Assembly: GCA_977006965.1 (NCBI GenBank)
Contig: OZ345366.1
Span: 1,550,001 to 1,614,000 of the forward strand
Length of the DNA: 64,000 nt
Direction of reading: 5' to 3'
Source of the DNA: Phymatolithon calcareum
Taxonomy: Eukaryota; Rhodophyta; Florideophyceae; Hapalidiales
Made by a program: the position numbers and the translations under genes. Below, piece by piece: positions 10,844 to 22,339 of this stretch (its first letter is position 1; each line of letters opens with the position of its first letter). The notes below the pieces were generated by a model. It ran no database searches. It was not told where the DNA came from and was given only the letters and a program-made list of their open reading frames with translations.

Positions 10844-11499
10844 GGCTGATAAATGTCTCTCGCAAAGTTCAAGGTTGCCAGAGAGGAGCGACAAAGACCG
10901 GCAGACGCGATTATGAAGGCAGGCCTTGAACGCGTGCTGCAGGCTGCGGAGCACGACTCGGGACGAAGATCAACATAACGTTTCGAGCTGAGGGGGAGCA
11001 CAGGTACTGGTAGTGGAAGCCGGCCCTTCGGCGATAGCATCTGCTCATTCGTGGCTGCGCACGGTTTCAATAGATTCAAATCGGTACTCTGTGAGGCGGA
11101 ATGGATTGAGGCACGAGGGCTGATAGAGGACAAAACAAATCCCCAAAGTTTCGATCAAAAACTTTGGGGAGATATTGAAAATTCTGAAATATTTTATAAA
11201 CCTAAGAAACTTTCTGTCACCAGGAGGCTCAGGCCTACTGTATAGATAAATAAAGGAGTAGGCATGTACGCAGAGTATACAACGCCACAGTATAGATATG
11301 AAATTCTATGAGAGTGTGAACTTGTGACGGTAAAGCACGTGCGATGTGAGCTTTTCGCTTTCTGCTAAGGCGCGCAGTCACGGCCACTCAGTGCCGCGGA
11401 ATGTACGAACTTTAGCACAGACAGTTATCAGTCGTAATTTAGAGGATATATTGAGAAGGTACCATGTGTCCCAGCTTGAGGAAAGTCGGCACCTTTCTA
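10844..11499. other. Upstream region of the secreted-protein gene; no gene seen
   Basis: This stretch should contain the promoter of the minus-strand gene ending at 9578. A perfect 11-bp-arm hairpin, CCCCAAAGTTT / AAACTTTGGGG with a 7-nt loop, lies at 11141-11169. No coding region is recognisable. Confidence 0.4.
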
Positions 11500-11965
11500 A
11501 TTGAATTATACTAGCATCGAGCTTTGTCCTTTACCGTATTCAGAATTGCATAGTATCACGTCAATGGCTCGCGCCACTTCATTCTCTTCGGTAGGGGTCC
11601 ATGTGGGCTTCTTCAGGGTTCTGCTGAGCGTACCAATTGCCCATGCTCCTTGCCTACCCATTTCTTCAATAAGCTTCGTTGGGTTCCTAGGGAAGTGTCC
11701 TAAAAACCATCTTGGGCAAAGAATTCTGTGTCTGCTTTCTTTCATCCTCAATGCGTGGTGTGGAAGACCCTTCTTGGAAAACGTTATTTTTCTTGCGCGG
11801 TGTTCTTCTTGCTTCTCCCAGACTCGTCGGAGGCTAGGCTTATCTTGAGGGTCAGCTGCTGTGTTCGCTTCCCGGATGCAGTCAAGTGTTTCGAGTTCGA
11901 GCTCTGCCCCGGCATCATCGGTCTCTTCTACTACCTTGCCCAATCTTAGTCTTAACTTGGAGAGT
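11500..11965 (-). mobile_element. LINE fragment, C-terminal domain (family E-like)
   Basis: The frame 11506-11943 minus encodes the conserved LINE C-terminal domain seen elsewhere as RH-x-L...KWFFGRFP. Here it reads HRILCPRWFLGHFPRNPT, followed by an acidic helix and a stop. It lies head to head with the plus-strand fragment that starts near 11985. It is truncated on both sides and not a functional gene. Confidence 0.68.
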
Positions 11966-11984
11966 AGGACAGTTAGCAGTCATC

Positions 11985-13302
11985 TCCTGCAGAATTTCGA
12001 AGTTCTAATATACCCGGGCCTGTTCCAGCGAAAATTCAGACTTGCGGGGTCCGAGCTCCACGAAACCTGCCGACTGGAATACCTCTGTACAACGATCGAC
12101 AATACAGGCGTAACCGACCACGCCATCCTGAAACGACTTTCCAAAGCGAAAGGTGTACTCCTCGCCCTGCAGGATATTGGCGTCACAGCTAAAGGACTGA
12201 CGACAACAAAATGCATATCTATATATAAGGCCCTGCTCCAATGTCGATGGGAATACGCACTGCACCTAACGCCGTGGTCGAAGTCCAGTCAAGCGCATGT
12301 GGATCAGGTAGAAGGACTGTTCTACTCCCTAATATTTGGCCATTTTGCTAGGCGGAATAATGATCGAATGCGAACGCTATGCAGAATCACACCACGAGAG
12401 CTGAGGCGCAAGATATTAGGAGAACACATTGCGCTGCGTCTCCTGCATGCAAGACGGAACCTGGAGAGAAGTAAGAACTACGAGGGCAAGGATGAGGGCT
12501 TAGCACAGGCACAGAGGGATATTCGATATCTCGAAGAGCACGAACTGTTGAACCTCCCAGCGAAGAGGGCCGTGGAAGGAAAGGTCACCCACAAGGATGA
12601 GAAACTGCGAACTATGGTAGTACATGGATTCCGCCCTGTGCGATGTGCCGCAACGCTCAAGGAAGCTGGGAGAGAAGACAGAGGGAAATGAAAGAAGGCA
12701 GAGAGATGATTAGCTACCATGAACGTCCTAAATGGTTTCCACCCCGGGCATCTCTTTGAAGGGCGGCGAATGAAGATTGGGTGCGTAGCGATATGTATAT
12801 TAAGCTGAACCATGGTCTGCACCTTGTGCAGCTTGGACAGCTGTTGTGACATCAAGTACCACTCGTTTCTGTTAAGGTCTACTAGAGCCGTAAGGATGCG
12901 AAGTTGTTCCATCAGCTTCGAGAAATGCCGCAGTAAAAGAAAGAAAGAAACTGCGAATCTATTGGGCATGGAGCGAGACGGAGAAGGCCAAAAAACGCAA
13001 AATCGCCGTGGATATGAGCGAGAATCCAAACCCTGTAGTCCAAATCAAGTCAAGAAAACACTGACTTTAGGCAGTCAGATGGTTTTTCGGCCGCTTCCCT
13101 CCCCGAAATCCCTCGGCATACATCGACAACAACGACGAACTAGCAGCGATACTGCTGGAAACCCTTCAACTCAACCTAACGCAACCACAGATGAATGATA
13201 GAACAGAAGAGGAAGTGAAACAAGCGATGGACAAATCAATGATGCTAGAAAGCGAGATGCAAGACGAGATGACGGTTTGATGATGGAGGCGTATACTGTA
13301 GC
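11985..13302 (+). mobile_element. LINE E, 5'-truncated and interrupted by LINE I
   Basis: From about 11985 the frame encodes the post-catalytic part of a LINE reverse transcriptase (FRLAGSELH, EYLCTTIDN, KCISIYKALLQCRWEYALHLTPW, RMRTLCRI). At 12611 it is cut by a LINE I copy and resumes at 12947 with the C-terminal domain, which aligns with 62430-62760. A stop and frame breaks interrupt the C-terminal half. The last recognisable LINE E sequence is near 13302, and the usual C-rich 3' end is missing. Confidence 0.8.
12612..12946 (+). mobile_element. LINE I, 335-bp 3' fragment inside LINE E
   Basis: The insert encodes the end of a LINE protein (VVHGFRP-x2-CAA-x-LKEAGRED) and a 3' UTR ending in an (AAAG)n tail. 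It is flanked by GAAACTGCGAA (12601-12611 and 12947-12957). The related LINE E copy at 62425-62440 shows the uninterrupted site. A second copy at 51706-52033 begins at almost the same base. Confidence 0.85.
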
Positions 13303-13954
13303 CCTCCTCCCTCTCATTCTTCTGTTACTGGCGGCAGTCGCCCTCCCCATCCGATACGAATCGAGCTCCCACCCTTCCTCCTTCTCAAGAGCGCGAAGTA
13401 CTATTATATCGCTCCCATACCCCCATCAAGAGTAGAAGAGAAGACCGCACGCTCGATCACGGCTAAAAGATATGTTAATCTTCATGACTAAGCAATACCT
13501 CTCGGGCAAGAAGAAACCAGATTGCAAAAGCGCGGTCAACGCAATCCAGGAGATTTCCCCCCAGAACAAAAAGTAGGCATGTAGGTAACGCAACTTAGCG
13601 CTATTATATGCCTCTCAGGCTCTAAATAGACAACGAGAGCTTCAAGAAAACTCATATATATCCATCCATCCGTCACTGGTGATAAGAATTCTGTCAATAT
13701 CACCCGCGCTATCGAGCTATTTCAAAATTTAAATAATGGTCTATCCCCATACTCGAGTTTCTCTGAAAAGGTTGCTTTCGTTGATGACGAGTTCCGGCAT
13801 GTCCGACCACAGGCAAATCGACAAAGCGCTTCACCCGGCGTTGCACTCCGCGCCCTGCCTCGCGCCCAGTCCGACAGCTGGAGCTTTAACACGGGCGACT
13901 GGCTTCCGTTCTCCACGAGGCGCTTGGATCCCACGTTTCATTGCAATAACTGTG
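13303..13954. other. No gene recognised
   Basis: The stretch has short frames on both strands without domains. It includes CTCC-rich text near 13310-13400. I see no supported feature. Confidence 0.4.
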
Positions 13955-14640
13955 AAATAATTCCAGACTCCAACGAAGACCCGGTGCAAGGGTTTTCATT
14001 GCTCTCTACCGCAGTCCGCAGAAAAAATTCGAGACGGCACTGACTTTCCTCAAACAGGGAGTTTCAGCAAAATCGTTGAGGACCTTGCTCTTCAAAGACG
14101 AAGGCGACGTCTCGGAGTCCAACAGAAAGAGAAAAATTCCCTACGATCTGCCGGGGTCCACTCTGCGATTATCAGACTCCCGAAAACACGGCACCACCAA
14201 TTAGCGGTAAAGTGGGCATTCGGTCGGTTCCCCCCAATGAGCACATCACTTCTCACAGACAAGTTCGGTGATACTGTACCAATCCTCATGAGCAACCTGG
14301 AAGAATACCTCGGAAGATATCAACTGACCAAAGAGGAGATTAATATCACTGAAAGAGCTCTAGACAAGCTACTCTTCTTCACTATCGTCTTTTACGACGA
14401 CATGGAATAGACAAGTCGCCAATTGAGGAAATCTGATCAGTGGACCCCAAGCTTTTCCCTCCGCCCTTTTACGGGAGAGGGTTTTTGCAGCTAGGGCTAC
14501 GACATTAACCCGGGTTACAATTATTTGAATATATGATCGAAGCTACAACGTAGCTGCTGAAACGCATCTCCCTTGCAGTCTCATAAGTGTTACTGAGGGC
14601 GTTTAATAAATTCCAAATTCAAAAAAAACGCCCGGAGAAA
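13955..14640 (+). mobile_element. LINE H-like fragment, C-terminal domain and 3' end
   Basis: Across one frameshift near 14185 the sequence encodes NRKRKIPYDLPG, then HHQLAVKWAFGRFPPMSTSLL and the acidic C-terminal helix ending in DDME-stop at 14410. A 3' UTR follows with TGTTACTGAGGGCGTTTAATAA, the family H type of end. It is 5'-truncated and dead. Confidence 0.72.
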
Positions 14641-14699
14641 AAAATGAACATCTGTGCAAGACTTGAGCGTCTGCACTTCCGGCGAGTCAGAGCATACTA

Positions 14700-15113
14700 T
14701 GTAGTAGGAGTTTAGGGAAGTGATGAGGTTGAAGAAAAGGTTTAGTTGAGGTTGAATGATTGAGAATGAGATGAGTTGGGTGAAGATGAGTTCCTTGGTT
14801 TATTCCGATGTTCGGCACCTGAGATGCAAGTTATATACCAGCCTAGTGCCAGCGGAAGATCAATACTAGATGCATGCTGACGTCAAATAACCAGTGCGGA
14901 CTAGTAATACACTGGATGTATTTCGTGCACTGCTATTACTGATGCATCTGCACTTCCTCAATCTTAACGGTTTCAGTTAACCATTGACAACAACATAACT
15001 ACTTGTAAACATACTATCATACTATGACATCTTTCGACTTGCCACGTGTACCGAGATCAGACTTGATATTGAAGTGTGTTGCGACTAGAGCTCCAAGAAA
15101 CACACTTCCAACA
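14700..15113 (-). repeat. copia 3' LTR (left end)
   Basis: This is the downstream LTR in element orientation. It starts TGTAGTAGGAG on the plus strand and ends TTCCAACA. It differs from the other LTR at about seven positions in 414. Confidence 0.92.
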
Positions 15114-15122
15114 CTCCCCCTT
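15114..15122 (-). other. Polypurine tract of the copia element
   Basis: On the minus strand AAGGGGGAG directly abuts the 3' LTR. This is the expected position and composition of the plus-strand primer of an LTR retrotransposon. Confidence 0.8.
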
Positions 15123-15139
15123 GATCGAGGTACATTACG

Positions 15140-15993
15140 CATCTAGCTTGCAAACTCCCATGTCTTGTGCGAACTTAGCAGTCTTGACGCGATCGAGCGG
15201 TTTCCTCAATGCATCGGCAACCATTGACTCCGTGTTGCAATACTTGATGTCCAGCTTTCCGGTGGCAACAACATCGCGTACATAGTGATATTGTATGTCG
15301 ATGTGCTTGTTTCGCTGAGTGATAGCAGCATTCCTTCCGGCTGCAATCGCATTCTGACTGTCGGTCTAGAGAGTCATGCGAATAGGCTTATCGAGACCAT
15401 GGGCATCCGCGATGACTCTGGACAGCCAGACAGCTTCCTTCGCGGCGGCACGTGAAGCTATATACTCCGCTTCGCACGTTTACGTTGCTACAATTGTCTG
15501 CTTCCTCGAACGCCAGCTTATGGCCCCCTGAAAGTAGAAAAACAGAACCGCTTGTGGATCGCCGAGTTTCAAAACATCCTCCCCAATCCGAATCGGTATA
15601 CCCGATTGGAACTAAGATATTTTTGGAGCCGAAGAGAATACCGTAGCTTCGAGTACCTGCAATGTATCGGAGAACACGCCTGACACCCATCCAGTGACGT
15701 TTCAAAGGCTTCTCACAGAATGAAGATAGCTTGTCGACGGAGTCCGAGATGTCCGGACGGGTGCCGACCATCAAATACATGAGGCTTCCAATGGCCAGGC
15801 GATATGGAACTTCGTCACACATGGACTCGGTGATATTGATTTCATTCACTGAAGTGTTCTTGTGTCCGGAATCCATTGGAGTTGCTACTGGTTTCGCGTT
15901 CTCCATGCCAAAGAGTTCCAAGACTGACTGAACGTATGCCGACTGGGAGAGATGAAGTGTTCGGAGTGGTCGATTACGAATGACGAACAGCAA
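15140..15993 (-). pseudogene. copia RT C-terminal part and RNase H (broken)
   Basis: The frame 15388-15993 encodes the end of the copia RT (LHLSQSAYVQSVLELFGMEN, PVATPMD, YRLAIGSLMYLM, TRPDIS) and the first RNase H Asp in TDSDWGGC. It then shifts frame near 15500. The continuing RNase H with its second conserved region lies at 15140-15480 in other frames. One stop (TAG) near 15367 replaces a codon just before TDSQNA. The RT core with the YVDD box, expected upstream, is absent. Confidence 0.85.
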
Positions 15994-17619
15994 CTGTTGC
16001 GAGTAGGATTCGGATCGAGATGAACTTCACAACTGGGGCATACGTTTCACCGTAGTCCACCCCATGCACCTGTCGGAACCCTTTCGCAACGATGCGAACT
16101 TTGAGACCTGTATCCTTCACTTCGAATACGAACTTGCACGGAAGCACGTTCATACCGGATTTGCGAGGAACGAGTGTCCATACATTGTCTCGGGTAAGTG
16201 ACGAGTGTTCTTTCTCAATGGCGGGAGACCAGAAGTCTATATTTCTATTTGAAGTTGCTTCGTTGAAAGTCTGAGATACTTGACGTGAGGACATGTCCGT
16301 TTGAGATGCAAGGTTTGCCGACTCGAGGGCAAGCATGACCGTATGAGACGGGATATTCCAGGAGTCACTCGGTAGTTTTGAGAGCCGAGCTGACCGAGGA
16401 AGTATGGGTTTGGAAATAATTGTATGAGTCTCGTCCAAAGGCGGTGGAGATACTGTCTGTTCCCCATGGCTAGCATTCTGACCTTCATCACTGTCCTTGT
16501 AGATGTTCTTGTTGTCCTCTTCCAGAGTATCTTCGACTTTTACAGTATCCTCAGAGATTTTAACTGCATCGATTTCTGGAGTCTCAACGGATATATCGGT
16601 TTCTGTTTGACTCAATCCGCTATCCGATTCGTCGAACGTCACGTCCCGCGACACAATCACTTTGCGCAACTCTGGATCCCACAGCTTATATTCTTTTGAC
16701 GAAGTTGAATATCCCAGCATAATGGCATCTCGAGTACGAGGGTCAAGTTTCTTAACCTTCTTTTTAGGAATCACGTACCAACACTTTGTGCCAAATATGC
16801 GCAAGTGGCTCAAGTCAGGAGCGGCACCCATCCATATGTGATGGGGGGTCGTGTTCGAAGGAAGTCCTCTTGACGTCACACGAGTGCGAACATACACAGC
16901 AGTTGCAAGAGCTTCAGCCCAGAACGTCTTCTCGATGCCTCTGTGATAAAGCATCGAGCGCACCAAGTTGAGAAGTGTGCGGTTCATGCGCTCAGCCACC
17001 CCATTTTGCTGTGGGGTATATGCGACAGTTAGCTGGTGATGAATGCCGTGGTCGGAAAAGTATGCTTTAAACTCGTTGGAGAGGTACTCGCCTCCGTTGT
17101 CGGTGCCTATGGCTTTGAGATTTGGCGTGGGTGAGAAGTCCAGAACATTCAAGTGCATAATCTGCTTTCCTGTGTGCGTTTCAGAGCACTTGTAGAACTT
17201 TCGAAAACACTCAAAGCTCTCCGACTTCTCTCTCATGGTGAATACCGTGGTCCACTTGGAATAATCATCTATGAATGTGATGAAGTACTGACAGCCACCA
17301 AGCGACGGAATATCTATTGGACCGAGAACGTCGGAATGCACGAGATCAAGGAAGCCTTTTAACGAGAGCTTCTGGACTTCAGAATTGGCTCACGATGACC
17401 TTTGCCGACGAGACAGCCTTTGCATGGATGTGGTGATTCTGGACCGGGAGAAATTTTGATACCTTTAACCACCCCATGGCATACCATATCGAAGATACCA
17501 GAAGGGTGTACATGAGCGAGACGTTCATGCCAGACTAGAAAAACAGGAAACTTCGTTAAGTTTATTTTCATCTCCAAGATCCAGTGAATAGAAACTATTG
17601 CGTAAGGTACCTGATGCAA
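15974..17619 (-). pseudogene. copia integrase and RT N-terminus (broken)
   Basis: The frame 17359-17619 holds the pre-integrase zinc motif (WHERLAH...CKGCLVGKGH). The frame 15974-17341 holds the integrase core: D in HSDVLGPI, D in IGTDNGGEY, and E in QNGVAERMNRTL. A typical copia linker and the RT start (WTLVPRK, KFVFEVKD, VAKGFRQVHGVDYGETYAPVVK) follow. It ends at LLATVAVRH, where the sequence jumps directly to the RT C-terminal part and leaves the frame. Confidence 0.88.
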
Positions 17620-17647
17620 TAGTTATATCATGCGCCTTATTGAAGCA

Positions 17648-18702
17648 TCAGTTATTTTTGAACGTAATTCCGTACCCATACTCATCTATTTTCGATACTG
17701 ACAGTAGAGAGCATCCAAAGTCTGGTATGTGCATAACATCTCTCAGCTCGCACTTCGACATCTTGCCACCAACATTGAGCGTAATGATAGAATCTCCTTT
17801 TTCAGCGATTCTGGCTTTTGCTTTAGTTCCCATTTCTACAGTTGAAGACATTTCAGTTTACGAGCAGAAGATGGAACGGTCGAAGGTCATGTGTGATGTG
17901 CTGCCAGAGTCGATGATCCAAGACTTAGATTTTTTAGGAATGTCGGCACTGCGCACCTTGGCCATCAGACATACAAAATCGGAGTCAAACATCATTCGAA
18001 GGGGCTCCGTTTCATCAGTGATAAGTGCAGCTGGTTTAGCCGGTTTTCCATTTAGACGTTTCTTTCCTTCTGGAGCGAGGTGCGGAAATTTCTTCCAACA
18101 TTTCATTACGTGATGTCCGGGTTGATGACAATGGTCGCAGTAGTCACGAATTCTTTCATCATCTCGTCTGGCAGTGAATAGTGCAGCAGTTTCGGCTTTG
18201 ACGTTTGATGCTTCTACGCGCATTGACATGCGTTGTTCTTCTTGCAAAAGTCTGCTCTTGACAAACTCAATAGAAAACGACTCGTCTTCGTTCCTGAGTA
18301 CATCAAGGGCAATAATTAGGCTGCCATAGCGTTCCGGAAGACCGTTGAGCACAGCCATTGCCATTTCCTTATCGTCAATATCGACACCCATTGATTTGAG
18401 GGTGGATGCTAGCTGAAGAATACGGTTGGTGTAGGGCAATATTTTCTCGTCCTCTAACATTGTTCCAGTATAGAACTTGCGTCGAGCGGCCAGTTTGTTG
18501 AGAAGAGTATGACGTTCGAAGATGTTAAGAATCGACTGCCACATTTCTTTGGCCGTTTCCACATCTTTTACATGTTCGAGATGTTCTCGATGTACTCATC
18601 GAGTTTGCGCAAGGGTAGTACTAGCTGAATTTTCTCTTTCCAAGCGTGGAAATTGGTCTCATTTAATTTTTAAACCTTCATTGTTCCCTGCGAATTGTCC
18701 AT
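17648..18702 (-). pseudogene. copia gag and protease (broken)
   Basis: The gag start is probably the ATG at 18700-18702. Stops lie soon after it and a frameshift precedes METAKEMW. The frame 17858-18562 encodes the gag core, the zinc knuckle CDHCHQPGHHVMKC and the aspartic-protease motif DSGSTSHMT. The protease continues in another frame at 17648-17851 (DVMHIPDFGCSLLSVSK). Confidence 0.86.
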
Positions 18703-19167
18703 ATTGGATTTTAGGGGTCTTAAAATCTTGTCGAAGATCCGCTCGGGGAGTCCACTGCGAGTCAACACAAGGTCAACTGTCAAGGCAATCTATCCCGTAT
18801 AAGAAATTCGCTTCGAGTCGATGCGACCCGGACCTTGAAAGAATCCGATCGGTTGGTGTGACGAAGTGTGATAAGAGACTTGTAAGAGCGGGCCGCACTA
18901 AAAATCAACAAGGCGTTGTGCACCACAATGTTGGTAATTGAGCAGGGAGACGCAAGTGTGTGTGCCAAGAAGGCCAGGCGTAATGCTATAACAGATCACA
19001 ATCATAGCCGACACCCTAGAGGTGTGTACGCCTAGAGACTGAGGGCTGTAACACAAATCAAGTTTATGAAGAAGACAGAGACCGAAGGCGAAGGATTAGC
19101 CCCGGAGATGATGATGATGATGATGAAGATGTGCGCTGGTTCGGATGTGTTGACTGGGCCCAGAACC

Positions 19168-19581
19168 TGTAGTAGGAGGTTAGGGAATTGATGAGGTTGA
19201 AGAAAAGGTTTGGTTGAGGTTGAATGATTGAGAATGAGATGAGTTGGGTGAAGATGAGTTCCTTGGTTTATTCCGATGTTCGGCACCTGAGATGCAAGTT
19301 ATATACCAGCCTAATGCCAGCGGAAGATCAATACTAGATGCATGCTGACGTCAAATAACCAGTGCGGACTAGTAATACACTGGATGTATTTCGTGCACTG
19401 CTATTACTGATGCATCTGCACTTCCTCAATCTTAACGGTTTCAAGTAACCATTGACAACAACATAACTACTTGTAAACATACTATCATACTATGACATCT
19501 TTCGACTTGACACGTGTACCGAGATCAGACTTGATATTGAAGTGTGTTGCGACTAGAGCTCCAAGAAACACACTTCCAACA
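19168..19581 (-). repeat. copia 5' LTR (right end)
   Basis: This is the upstream LTR in element orientation. The sequence just inside it reads GGTTCTGGGCCCAG on the minus strand, the expected place of the primer-binding site; the tRNA is not identified. A (GAT)n microsatellite lies in the leader near 19100. Confidence 0.92.
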
Positions 19582-19594
19582 AACTGATGGAAAA

Positions 19595-22267
19595 CTAGAC
19601 AAGATGCCGGCTCTTTATTTCCGCGCGTGTGCGGCTCTCGATACGAGTATAAAGAGAAATGTGTGTAAGTTGAAAGAATCTAGAAATGAAGAGAAAAGTA
19701 GCCTGTGCGAGAGAACGGCGTGATGTTCTGCTCAGATGGGGCGGTCTGGGCAATCCCAGAAGCTGATGGAGACCACCAGTGGCAATATTGGTCACTCTGT
19801 TCGTGTCTCGGTCAATAGATTCGATAGAACAGCCATTGCTCTCGCCTGTCGGGTTGTTTGTACAGCGAAACACACGGGAGCGGTGATTGCCTTGCAGAGG
19901 ATTTCCACACTTTTTGGAGCATATGGAGGTTATTGACAGAGAAGGGAGATCGCACGAAGAAGCCTCTTGCGCGGAGAAGGACCGCGCGAACCATGACCAA
20001 ACTCCGCATTACCGAAAAAAAACACGCGTTTCCTCCGGTACAAATCTTGTTTGAGTTTCCTCTTTGCCGCGCCGCGACTCGCTGAAGTTCGCAACTCTTG
20101 ATTTTCAGCTACAAAGGCAAGAGTCTTTGCCATTTAATGGATGCTTCGTGATTTGGCGCGGAATCGAGCGAAGCGCTGGCGACGCCTGTTGATGGAAAAC
20201 AATTCGCGACACATGACCGTCTATGTACTGTAGACAACGTTGGCGTATGCAACACTTGCACCGGCACGCTTTAGCGACACTTGAGAAAAGCTGTTGAGCG
20301 TTGCTCGGTAGGGCGCATTTTCGTTGCGACGCGCAGCTTCGTTCTTTTCCACAACCTGCGCCAGCGACTCGAACGTGTAGGTCTTGTGGGAAACATATTC
20401 AGCTGATTTCTCAACGTCCTTTGCCTTCATGGCATTTTTAACTTCTTCTCTGGTCCCAAGAGAAAGGTCCACTTCGGCTCTCACGGTGGTACCTATCTTG
20501 ACTTGTCCCGGGTTGAGGCCAATTACGTGGTATTGGCCTTGAAAATCCTCCGGAATGGTAACAGCGATATGTCAAAACGGCGCCGTATGGAGTAGTACCC
20601 TTTTTGATGCAGTTCACGCACACCGGACGGAAGAGGCTCCTTGGGAGGCTGTCTGGTGGAATAAACACTTGGTGGAGCGACTTCCGCATGCTCCTTCTTG
20701 GTTATCGTTGCCAACAACACTTTCACTTGCAAAACATCTGATGAAATGTTGCACGCAAGCCACAGAACGGGACCGTGTTCGTTGCATTTCTCCTCAGCGT
20801 ACCGTGCGTCGTCTGGAACACAGGAGTGTTGGACGCACAGTGGAATTCTTTGCCTTACACATCTCTTCTGGCGCAAAAGCTTCTTTTTCTTCTTCTTCTT
20901 CCTCCGATGTCGCGGGAGCTTGTTGAAAGCCTTCCGGTGCATAAGCTTGTGCTTCTTTACATTCTTTTTCTCAAGAGGCTGTCGGCGACGATCGATCTTG
21001 CGCTTGGAATGGAAGTCAAGAAATGGCGTCCACCACGTCCGACTCCCTACTTCTTCCACATCGTCTTCCGAAACAACGCCGGGAGCGAGTTGACGTACGG
21101 ATTAGTTGTCGTAGTGCACAAATGCGTACTGCAAGGATTAGGAGGAGAGTAAAGTGAACGGATTTGGAAGCGAATCCAGTCCGGGGACTTTCTTCTCGTT
21201 GAACAGTTTTTTTCTTGCATGTGTGACAGCGGCTTGCATATCTTGAACGTCTCGATCGGTGATCGGCTCCACGTTGTCGAACTACGGCAGAACGGGAACT
21301 TCCTTGAGAAGACTCCTTTGCGCGACTATCCTTTGCTTGTCGTACGTCACATGAATGCTAGGGAAGTCAACATACAGCTGGGCACTGTGCACTTCGGAGC
21401 GGACTCGGGACGCTTCGTGGTACAAAGGACTTAATTCGCGCCCGAAGTGCCACAACACGCGGAGTTTTGAACTCGGTGATGCGAATTCCCTGACGTTTTA
21501 AAAAGCGCACGGAAAATTGGCATCATGTCGAGAAGACCATTTCTCCAGCTCGCGATTGTGTTCCGGTGGCAAAATCGGTCGATGATTTCTGTCGCTCGGT
21601 CGGCTGTGCTGGCCGAGGCGGCGTTGAATAGAGCTTGGGTGGCGTACTTAGTCAGCTTGTGGAAGTTGTCTAGACCGAGATTATTCCAGAACCGCTGTTC
21701 GATGAAGCATTGAATATGCCGTCATGCGGATTGATCAAAATAGTCTTCCACATGCCGCTTATTAGCTGCCGACATGCTGTGCGAGAGGATAGCGAGCGGT
21801 CGTTTGATACAGCCCCGAAATTTCCGGAGCCCGTGTTCCTCGTCCTCGTGGTGTCTCTGAACATAGTTCACTAAATGATTCTTGACATCGGCGTAGATGT
21901 CTAGATCGAGAATACGCAGGTCACTGTGTTGGTTGGGAGCTCGCATCTTGTATGTCGCAAGGTGGAGGAAAATGTGCCGAAATTCGTCGGCGTTGAATAA
22001 AATCCTTGACCCAGCAAAAGAGACCGCAGGGTCATCCACGAGGACGTTTAGGTAAACAGACACGAAGTGCCTCAAAAGTCCAAGCACTTTAGCGTTGGTG
22101 TGCATTTTGCGAATGAGCTTGGCCTTTTTCACGTCATTATTGATGCACGCGTCGACGGATGTTGTGACTGTTTGAACGTTGAATGAGAAGCTTTCGATTC
22201 CTCGATTTGCCGCAAATTCCATGAGTTCTTTTCGCACTTTCTTCGGGATGGCGGCCCCACCGGACAT
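19595..22267 (-). pseudogene. Degenerate Fanzor-like (eukaryotic TnpB/OMEGA) nuclease gene
   Basis: The C-terminal third matches the Fanzor/TnpB order read across frame changes. RuvC-I-like VIGLNPG is near 20520. A basic helix RRRQRFARFRAKSRSI lies near 20150, followed by a block FFGNAEFGHGSRGPSPRKR near 19950-20010. A zinc ribbon CSKKC...FRCTNN lies near 19870-19920, RuvC-III-like DRDTNRVTNI is at 19810-19781, and RPPHLSR follows near 19740. Known Fanzors have GxDPG at RuvC-I, so the catalytic Asp appears changed to Asn by one base. A K-rich run lies near 20890. The N-terminal frame 21722-22267 (from the ATG at 22265-22267; the open frame extends to 22336) has the helical composition of Fanzor N-termini, but that assignment is weaker. 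At least four frameshifts and several stops make it a pseudogene. No flanking transposon ends were found. Confidence 0.72.
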
Positions 22268-22339
22268 GGCGGCAAGCCGACGGAAGAGTTTCACGGCTCC
22301 ATGGAGTAGGGATGGTGGTGGCTTGGGAGTATGCAAGTG

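Larger units (their letters stand above)
14700..19581 (-). mobile_element. Ty1/copia LTR retrotransposon, full span but defective
   Basis: Two 414-bp direct LTRs (14700-15113 and 19168-19581) flank a minus-strand gag-protease-integrase-RT-RNase H order, which is diagnostic of copia. The internal region carries frameshifts and in-frame stops, and lacks the central reverse-transcriptase core. LTRs begin TG and end CA. The immediate 5-bp flanks (TACTA and AACTG) do not match, so no target-site duplication is visible. The element lies 13 bp past the stop of the Fanzor-like gene. Confidence 0.93.

Noticed and set aside
11506-12691. Head-to-head LINE pieces as a twin-priming 5' inversion
   Set aside because: The inverted minus piece is the C-terminal domain, not sequence from upstream of the plus piece. 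A simple twin-priming product does not fit; two separate insertions are more likely.
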